A stretch of 8,070 nt of DNA from RUG12395 sp045541735. Lineage in GTDB: Bacteria > Bacillota > Clostridia > Oscillospirales > CAG-272. The DNA lies in contig JAZQJQ010000066.1 of NCBI GenBank assembly GCA_045541735.1, forward strand, positions 1 through 8,070. Reading direction: 5' to 3'. Of the stretch, positions 5,233 to 8,070 are shown in pieces; positions within the stretch are counted from its first letter, which is position 1, and every line of letters starts with the position of its first letter. Made by a program: the position numbers and the translations under genes. Below the pieces are notes generated by a model. The model searched no databases. It saw only the letters and a list, made by a program, of their open reading frames with translations, and had not been told where the DNA came from.

Positions 5233-6546
5233 TTAGAATCTGTATCTTCTGTTTTTCCTTGCCTGCCTGCGGCGCACCGCAGCGGATGCAAAGATATACA
5301 CGACCGTCAGCACTGCGGCGCTTATCGCCGTAGCACGGAAAAATCTGCTTTTTGAATACTCCTTTATCATCTCAAGCGTATAAAGAAATCCGTTGCGCTC
5401 AACTTCTTCTCCGGTTATAAGCTCGACCGATCCTATCAGCTCGTCTACGTAATACACGTTCAGATAACCGATGACCGCACCCTTTTCAACGGGGGCGGCA
5501 AGGCTGTCTCCGCTCAGACGCATACTTGTGGTTATATCCTTGTCCAAGTCAACGTCCGAAGGGAGATAGACGGAAAGTCCGTTTTTCGGGTACAGCATAA
5601 CGTGGTCGACCGTAGCCGATAACGTAACACCTATCTCGCACACAGGCTTTTCGGTGTTTATAACATCCGTATATCCGAATCCCTCTATGCCGTGTTTCAG
5701 CAGATCGCTTGCGGCACGCATTGCAAGATCGGTTCCGGTAGAAACGTCCTCTTCGCCGCCGAGAACGACACATATGTAGGTAAGACCGCCTCTGCTTGCA
5801 ACAGAGCAGCAAGCGCTTCCGCCCTCGTCCGTGGAACCGTAGTTCATACCCCTTGCAAACTCGTAAAAGTACTTTGTTTCCTGAAAACGGGAAACAAGGT
5901 GGTTTCTGTTATATACGGTAAACTGAGCGCTTTTATTGGTGGCGGGAAACAGATATTTTGTAACGCTTGACATTTCAAGCAGCTTTTCCTCAGATGCAAA
6001 CTCCGCAGCGACCTTTAAGGTATCGGATGCAGTCGTTACCATCTCCGGCTCATGCATGCCGCCGGTGTTAAGATATACCGTATTCTCCATTCCGATGAGC
6101 TTCGCGTAAGCATTCATCTCCGCAAGAAAAGCCGAGGTACTGCCGCTCACAAGATGTGCAAGCACGTTTGCGCTGTCATTGGAGCCGCGCAGAAGCATTG
6201 CGTAAAAAAGGCTCTCTATCTTTACGTCTTCACCCGCAACGAGTCCTATGCGGTAGCCTTCAACTCCTTCCAGCATCTCTCGCGTTACCGTGACCGTCTC
6301 CTCAAGGCGATCCTCAAGCGCACGGTAAGCAACAACGGCCGTCATAAGCTTAACGGAGGATGCGGGGAATACCTTTTCGTCCGCATTTAAAGAGTACACC
6401 ACCTTATCGTTTTCAACGTTATAAAGCAGCGCGGCGCGAACGCCGTTTATCTCAGGAGGATCGGCTGCATACACAGGCGGTGCAAAAAAGAACAAACAAA
6501 GCACGGCGCATAAAAAAGCCGCAATACAACTTATGCTTTTTTTCAT
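5233..6546 (-). CDS. D-alanyl-D-alanine carboxypeptidase homologue (S11), membrane-anchored, with altered motifs
   Basis: This 437-residue DacF/PBP5-type protein should act outside the membrane on peptidoglycan. A signal peptide (1-27, cleavage after VYA) is followed by the penicillin-binding fold. Motif 1 is intact: PASSVKLMTA, with Ser63 and Lys66. Motif 2, normally SxN, reads G121-S122-N123 (LLRGSNDSAN), so the serine is replaced or shifted. Motif 3, normally KTG, reads N235-Y236-G237 (ARGMNYGSTDEGG), so Lys and Thr are lost. A beta-rich C-terminal domain of the PBP5 type (about 300-385) leads to a transmembrane helix (about 403-424) and a basic tail (RRRQARKNRRYRF). Standard enzymes need all three motifs, so activity may be altered or lost, or this may be a divergent clade. 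The ATG at 6546 has AGGAG 9 bases upstream and lies 15 bases after ribF. The family call is firm; the activity is uncertain. Confidence 0.87.
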   Translation of the reverse strand: MKKSISCIAAFLCAVLCLFFFAPPVYAADPPEINGVRAALLYNVENDKVVYSLNADEKVFPASSVKLMTAVVAYRALEDRLEETVTVTREMLEGVEGYRIGLVAGEDVKIESLFYAMLLRGSNDSANVLAHLVSGSTSAFLAEMNAYAKLIGMENTVYLNTGGMHEPEMVTTASDTLKVAAEFASEEKLLEMSSVTKYLFPATNKSAQFTVYNRNHLVSRFQETKYFYEFARGMNYGSTDEGGSACCSVASRGGLTYICVVLGGEEDVSTGTDLAMRAASDLLKHGIEGFGYTDVINTEKPVCEIGVTLSATVDHVMLYPKNGLSVYLPSDVDLDKDITTSMRLSGDSLAAPVEKGAVIGYLNVYYVDELIGSVELITGEEVERNGFLYTLEMIKEYSKSRFFRATAISAAVLTVVYIFASAAVRRRQARKNRRYRF

Positions 6547-6561
6547 CCGTGCTTTCTCCTT

Positions 6562-7509
6562 TTACTTTATATTTTTCGAGCAATACTCTCTTGCGGTCTC
6601 TATATCCTCAAGCACAGCGTTTTTCAGCTCATCGCCGTTTTCAAACCTTTTTTCGGGTCTTATGAAATGCTTGATAGCAACAGAGAGCGTTTTCCCGTAA
6701 AGATCACCCGTAAAATCAAAAATATGCGTTTCTGCAGTTACGGTATCCTTACCTTCGGAAACGGTTGGACGAACGCCTATATTGGTAACGGCTCCGTATT
6801 TTTTGCCGTCTATTATACAGCTTGAGGCATAAACACCCTTCCTCGGCACAGCGGCTCCGTCAAAAAAGTGCTGATTTACAGTTGGAAAACCCCATTTCCT
6901 GCCAAGATGCCTTCCGCCTATTACGGGAGCTTTAACGGTGTATTCCCTGCCCAGCATTTTTTCAGCGAGCTCCACGTCTCCCACCGCAAGCGCCTCGCGT
7001 ATACCTTCCGAGCTTACGGAGATACCGTCCGTCTGCACGTTCTCCACTATCAGGGTCTTTATCCCGTGCCGGGAAAGCAGGTCTCTGAGGGTATCCGCAT
7101 TACCCGAGGCATATCTGCCGAAGGTGAAATTATAACCGCAAACAGCAAGCCCGCAACCGCATTCTCCGATGAGGATCTTATCAACGAATTCCTCGCAGGA
7201 GAGACTGCAAACCTCGGAAAAATCATATAAAAAAGCGTGATCAACACCGTTTTGTGAAAGAAGTTCGCATTTGTGCTCAAATGAAACGATGCGCGGCTTG
7301 CCCTTTACGGGGCAGAGTTTACCGTCCTCGGGCGGAGCGAAGGTCCACGCGGCGCACTTTCTGCCGGCGGCATTTTCCCTCAGGGTGCGAAAAAGCGCGG
7401 CGTGCCCGAGATGCACGCCGTCAAAGCATCCGAGAGCAATGGCATACCCGCCCTTGCTTACGGAAATATCCTCACCCGCAGGACATCCGTGCGCAGTAGA
7501 TATAAGCAT
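6562..7509 (-). CDS. ribF: Bifunctional riboflavin kinase / FMN adenylyltransferase
   Basis: RibF converts riboflavin to FMN and then to FAD in the cytoplasm. The protein is 315 residues, normal for the family. The N-terminal FAD synthetase half carries GCFDGVHLGH (residues 27-36) and CGYNFTFG (124-131). The C-terminal kinase half has GRHLGRKWGFPTVN (199-212), TNIGVRPT (242-249) and ETHIFDF with the likely catalytic Glu260. Two adenylyltransferase motifs are unusual: the TFxPHP stretch reads TFAPPED, and the SSTxIR stretch reads SSEGIR (166-171). The ATG at 7509 is chosen over a TTG at 7515 because GGAG lies 9 bases before the ATG but only about 3-4 from the TTG. It lies 15 bases after ireB and 15 before the carboxypeptidase gene. 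No FMN riboswitch is present. Its flavin products could serve local redox enzymes, but the placement may be coincidental. Confidence 0.95.
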   Translation of the reverse strand: MLISTAHGCPAGEDISVSKGGYAIALGCFDGVHLGHAALFRTLRENAAGRKCAAWTFAPPEDGKLCPVKGKPRIVSFEHKCELLSQNGVDHAFLYDFSEVCSLSCEEFVDKILIGECGCGLAVCGYNFTFGRYASGNADTLRDLLSRHGIKTLIVENVQTDGISVSSEGIREALAVGDVELAEKMLGREYTVKAPVIGGRHLGRKWGFPTVNQHFFDGAAVPRKGVYASSCIIDGKKYGAVTNIGVRPTVSEGKDTVTAETHIFDFTGDLYGKTLSVAIKHFIRPEKRFENGDELKNAVLEDIETAREYCSKNIK

Positions 7510-7524
7510 CCCCAAACACTCCGA

Positions 7525-7785
7525 TTATACGTTAAGATAGTATGCCACAAGCACGTTGAGAAGCTCGTCCCTGTCTATCTTACGGATAAGGCTTCTCGCA
7601 TTGTTGTGATTGGTTATATAGGTAGGATCCTCGGAAAGAATATATCCGACAAGCTGATTTATGGGATTATAACCCTTTTCCTTGAGTGCCTGATACACGG
7701 TAAGCAAGATACCGCGCATACTGGATTCATCATCGCCGCCGATGCGGAAGGTCTGTGTTTTTGTGTTTTCGTTCTTTAACAGCAT
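7525..7785 (-). CDS. ireB: IreB family regulatory phosphoprotein (UPF0297, YrzL)
   Basis: This 86-residue cytoplasmic protein matches IreB, the small substrate of the PASTA-domain Ser/Thr kinase IreK in Enterococcus faecalis, where it tunes cephalosporin resistance. The hallmark block is EKGYNPINQLVGYILSEDPTYI (about residues 36-57), followed by NNARSLIRKIDRDELLNVLVAYYL. The N-terminus NTKTQTFRI has Thr8, Thr10 and Thr12; Thr12 lines up with one of the two threonines phosphorylated in E. faecalis (alignment by eye). It is often next to ruvX and alaS in Firmicutes; here it leads a run with ribF and a cell-wall enzyme homologue. The only in-frame start is the ATG at 7785, yet the nearest good Shine-Dalgarno sequence (AAAGGA, 7810-7805) is 19 bases away, so initiation may be weak or depend on leader folding. 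A strong promoter lies upstream. Confidence 0.96.
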   Translation of the reverse strand: MLLKNENTKTQTFRIGGDDESSMRGILLTVYQALKEKGYNPINQLVGYILSEDPTYITNHNNARSLIRKIDRDELLNVLVAYYLNV

Positions 7786-7812
7786 ATTTTTTACCGCGAA
7801 AGCGTCCTTTCC

Positions 7813-7837
7813 GTAATTTTTTGCTATTACCGCAAAA
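7813..7837 (-). promoter_or_regulatory. Possible alternative hairpins in the ireB leader
   Basis: Two exclusive pairings are visible in the leader: GCAAAA (7832-7837) with TTTTGC (7819-7824) around a 7-base loop, or ATTAC (7826-7830) with GTAAT (7813-7817) around an 8-base loop. Both are short and AU-rich. A further 3-bp stem (7795-7804) lies between the Shine-Dalgarno sequence and the ATG. They match no riboswitch class that I know, and chance is a fair explanation. Confidence 0.25.
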
Positions 7838-7856
7838 TACAGATATAGTTATTTAC

Positions 7857-7885
7857 ATTATACTACATAGCATTTTTCATTGCAA
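7857..7885 (-). promoter_or_regulatory. Promoter of the ireB operon (sigma-A type)
   Basis: The minus strand carries TTGCAA (7885-7880) and a perfect TATAAT (7862-7857) with a 17-base spacer, a near-consensus vegetative promoter. An A/T-rich stretch (about 7888-7912) upstream could act as an UP element. Transcription should start near 7850, leaving a leader of about 65 bases. As no other clear promoter or terminator was found before nifJ, this may drive all nine genes down to 396. Confidence 0.82.
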
Positions 7886-7913
7886 GGCATTTTTGTAAAC
7901 TTTATTTTAACAG

Positions 7914-7945
7914 AACGACCCGAGCCGAAACCGGCTCGGTTCGTT
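7914..7945 (-). terminator. Hairpin terminator after the LPxTG protein gene
   Basis: An 8-bp G/C-rich stem (CCGAGCCG with CGGCTCGG, 7920-7927 and 7932-7939) closes a 4-base loop; after one mismatch it extends by 5 more pairs (7914-7918 with 7941-7945). It begins 14 bases after the TGA of the LPxTG gene. The minus-strand tail (CTGTTAAAATAAAG) has only a poor U-run, and the plus-strand tail is slightly better, so it may act in both directions. It separates the LPxTG gene from the ireB promoter. Confidence 0.72.
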
Positions 7946-7959
7946 TTGTTCACTTGGTA

Positions 7960-8070
7960 TCAGTCTTCTTTACGTCTGAAGAAGCTGAGCTTTGCGATTC
8001 CGAATACAGCTGCAAGCGCCATAGCGGCAATAAGGAATACCTTAGAGTCGCCGGTTGCGGGAAGTCGGAG
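7960..8070 (-). CDS. C-terminus of an LPxTG cell-wall-anchored surface protein
   Basis: Only the last 36 codons and the stop are inside the window; the gene begins beyond the right edge. They form a complete sortase sorting signal: LPATGD (residues 3-8 of the visible part), a hydrophobic segment VFLIAAMALAAVFGIAKLSF, and a positively charged end FFRRKED. Sortase would cut between Thr and Gly and link the protein to peptidoglycan. Nothing can be said about the extracellular domains or ligand. The stop codon (7962-7960) is followed at once by a terminator hairpin, so this is the last gene of its transcript. Confidence 0.9.
   Translation of the reverse strand, partial: LRLPATGDSKVFLIAAMALAAVFGIAKLSFFRRKED

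Noticed and set aside
3684..5291. A longer lipoprotein starting at 5291
   Set aside because: It would add 25 residues before a clear lipoprotein signal, overlap the carboxypeptidase gene, and ignore the strong AGGAGG beside 5216.
6562..7515. TTG start for ribF two codons upstream
   Set aside because: The Shine-Dalgarno GGAG is only about 3-4 bases from the TTG but 9 from the ATG at 7509.
7894..7912. Imperfect dyad TGTAAA-N7-TTAACA upstream of the ireB promoter as an operator
   Set aside because: One arm base is mismatched, the region is A/T-rich, the spacing fits no regulator I know well, and it overlaps the terminator tail and a possible UP element.

Overview
The window looks like chromosomal DNA from an anaerobic, fermentative Gram-positive bacterium of the class Clostridia (Bacillota), probably a gut-type Oscillospiraceae or a relative. 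The signs are strong AGGAGG ribosome binding sites, a sortase (LPxTG) anchored protein, the Bacillota-specific regulator IreB, a pyruvate:ferredoxin oxidoreductase and an [FeFe]-hydrogenase-like iron-sulfur protein. The species cannot be fixed from the sequence. Every gene lies on the minus strand, so transcription runs from high to low coordinates. No tRNA, rRNA, insertion sequence, CRISPR array or prophage gene was seen.

Layout in transcription order. At 8070-7960 is the last part of an LPxTG cell-wall protein, followed by a hairpin terminator (7945-7914). A near-consensus promoter (7885-7857) then starts a run of nine closely spaced genes: ireB (7785-7525), ribF (7509-6562), a membrane-anchored D-Ala-D-Ala carboxypeptidase homologue (6546-5233), an orphan solute-binding-type lipoprotein (5216-3684), a PHP-domain phosphoesterase (3645-2914), a DRTGG-domain protein (2872-2519), an RsbT/RsbW-like GHKL ATPase (2526-2083), an [FeFe]-hydrogenase-like protein (2061-739) and a second DRTGG protein (737-396). 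Gaps run from an 8-base overlap to 41 bases, with no terminator or clear promoter inside. A separate promoter (344-316) then drives nifJ, the pyruvate:ferredoxin oxidoreductase, whose first 80 codons end the window.

Functionally there are two halves. The first concerns the envelope and housekeeping: IreB (target of the PASTA kinase IreK), FMN/FAD synthesis, a peptidoglycan-type enzyme and a lipoprotein. The second is a redox module in which a PHP enzyme, two DRTGG proteins and a GHKL ATPase surround a hydrogenase-like protein, next to the enzyme that makes reduced ferredoxin. As far as I recall, similar clusters sit near bifurcating [FeFe]-hydrogenase genes in other Clostridia, and their job is not established.

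The points most worth a second look are this module, the altered H-cluster surroundings of the hydrogenase-like protein, and the carboxypeptidase homologue, which keeps SxxK but has lost the usual SxN and KTG residues.
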